From Phycisphaerales bacterium (GTDB lineage Bacteria; Planctomycetota; Phycisphaerae; Phycisphaerales; UBA1924): 63,688 nt of DNA. Position numbers and translations under genes: made by a program. The notes beneath the pieces are model-generated. The model had not been told where the DNA came from, did not search any database, and was given only the letters and a program-made list of their open reading frames with translations. Of this stretch, positions 62,985-63,688 are shown piece after piece. Position 1 is the first letter of the stretch. Each line of letters opens with the position of its first letter. The stretch is from the NCBI GenBank assembly GCA_014379385.1, contig JACMLW010000140.1, forward strand, positions 1-63,688, read 5' to 3'.

Positions 62985-63688
62985 TGGCAAGTCCCGGGCC
63001 CGCTCGATCGCCACGCCGGCGCACGCTGACGCTCGCGCTCCAACTCGCGGGCTTCATCGCGGGGCTTGGGCTGCTGTGGTGGTGCGGTGCTCAGGCGCTG
63101 CGGCCCGAGAACCGCGAGCAGCTCTCGAAGATCGCCGAGGCCGACTGGCGCCTTGCCGCGGCGCTGCTCGGGCTGTCGGCCATGAGCATTGGGCTCAACG
63201 GGATGGCGTTCTGGGCGGCCATCCGCCCCGTGCACCGCCTGCGACTGCTCGATGTCGAGTCCGTGAACGTGATCGCGCTGGTGCTCTCGCTCGCGCCCTT
63301 CAAGCTGAGCGCCATCTTCCGAGTGCTGATGCACCGCGCCCGCGACCACGTGCCGCTCCTGACGATCGGCGCCTGGTTCGCGGCCCTCGTGCTGATCATG
63401 GGCGTGGTGTTCGGCCCGCCGGTGCTGGCGACGGTGTGGCGCGGCGAAGTGGACCGCACTTGGTGGATCGTCACTATCGCGGGCGTTGGGCTCTTCGGCG
63501 GCGCGCTCTGGAGTGCGGCGCGGATGGCCGCGCACCCGACCGGGCGCACGATCGTTCAGCGCCTGATGCTGATGGTGCTGTCGCTCGGCGGCTCGCGCCT
63601 GCGCGCGGCGGCGGAGCGCTCGCTCTTGCCGCGTGTGGACGACGGCGTGCGGATGCTCGCCGACCCGCGCTGGCTGGCCGCGGGCGTG
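62981..63688 (+). CDS. Polytopic membrane protein, 3'-truncated by window edge
   Basis: The ATG at 62981 overlaps the upstream stop, giving at least 236 residues without a stop before the end of the window. There are hydrophobic segments near 17-37, 57-82, 95-112, 122-145 and 163-180. The Arg-rich starts of helices and the 'SLAPFKLSAIFRVLMHR' segment recall UPF0104/lysylphosphatidylglycerol-synthase-type membrane domains, but this is a loose match. It would be co-expressed with the GT39-like gene. Confidence 0.55.
   Translation, partial: MMASPGPARSPRRRTLTLALQLAGFIAGLGLLWWCGAQALRPENREQLSKIAEADWRLAAALLGLSAMSIGLNGMAFWAAIRPVHRLRLLDVESVNVIALVLSLAPFKLSAIFRVLMHRARDHVPLLTIGAWFAALVLIMGVVFGPPVLATVWRGEVDRTWWIVTIAGVGLFGGALWSAARMAAHPTGRTIVQRLMLMVLSLGGSRLRAAAERSLLPRVDDGVRMLADPRWLAAGV

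Overview
The window looks like a chromosomal segment of a planctomycete, most likely of the Phycisphaerae type. The support is: uniformly high GC; a diderm envelope gene set (LptF/LptG-like permeases, lipoproteins with lipoboxes, a probable outer-membrane barrel); three secreted proteins ending in a PEP-CTERM-like tail (VPAPG or VPSPG, a hydrophobic stretch, then RRRR); a membrane protein with the CxxCGYDL zinc ribbon common in planctomycetes; an orphan TPR protein carrying two RNA polymerase alpha-CTD modules; and several families of short interspersed repeats at gene ends. The taxonomic call is inference. No rRNA, tRNA, CRISPR array, prophage or insertion sequence was recognised.

Layout. 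0.2-5.1 kb (mostly minus): FecR-like secreted protein, lipoprotein, sugar formyltransferase, GT4 glycosyltransferase, a conserved small protein and a very acidic small protein. 5.5-12.97 kb: two small membrane proteins, PyrR, an EamA permease, a HAL2/CysQ-like phosphatase, a GDP-mannose-3,5-epimerase-like enzyme, an AhpD-like protein, a lipoprotein and a LuxR-type regulator. 13.2-15.8 kb: UDP-galactopyranose-mutase-like flavoprotein and an exosortase-locus type polysaccharide deacetylase. 16-22 kb: ClpB, class I amidotransferase, HhH-GPD glycosylase, lipoprotein, truncated haemoglobin. 22.2-24.4 kb: a repeat-rich stretch with a hypothetical gene and a cyclodeaminase-family gene. 24.4-34.7 kb: adhesin-like lipoprotein, MBL hydrolase, GDP-fucose-synthase-like enzyme, 7Fe ferredoxin, PEP-CTERM protein, Ycf46-like AAA ATPase, PyrE, GNAT, and two tandem MA-clan metallopeptidases. 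34.7-46.7 kb: transketolase, DnaN, barrel protein, TsaB, GluRS, a ClpP/NfeD-like pseudoprotease, ArfB, GyrB. 46.7-53.5 kb: second PEP-CTERM protein, then LptF-like / GT39 / PAP2 / LptG-like genes and a CBS protein. 53.4-63.7 kb: cupredoxin with PEP-CTERM tail, SRPBCC and zinc-dehydrogenase pair, ThiL, TPR-2xalphaCTD protein behind a long leader, BFD-like protein, RibBA with a degenerate second domain, and two polytopic membrane proteins running off the end.

Themes. Cell-surface polysaccharide and glycolipid work is spread through the window (formyltransferase, GT4, two nucleotide-sugar enzymes, UGM-like protein, deacetylase, GT39, PAP2, LptF/G) beside PEP-CTERM cargo. Housekeeping genes (dnaN, gyrB, gltX, tkt, clpB, pyrR, pyrE, thiL, tsaB, arfB) lie between them. 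The most unusual items are the TPR-2xalphaCTD protein with its leader, and the repeat families, one of which shows compensatory base changes and another of which supplies the last codons and stop of two unrelated genes.
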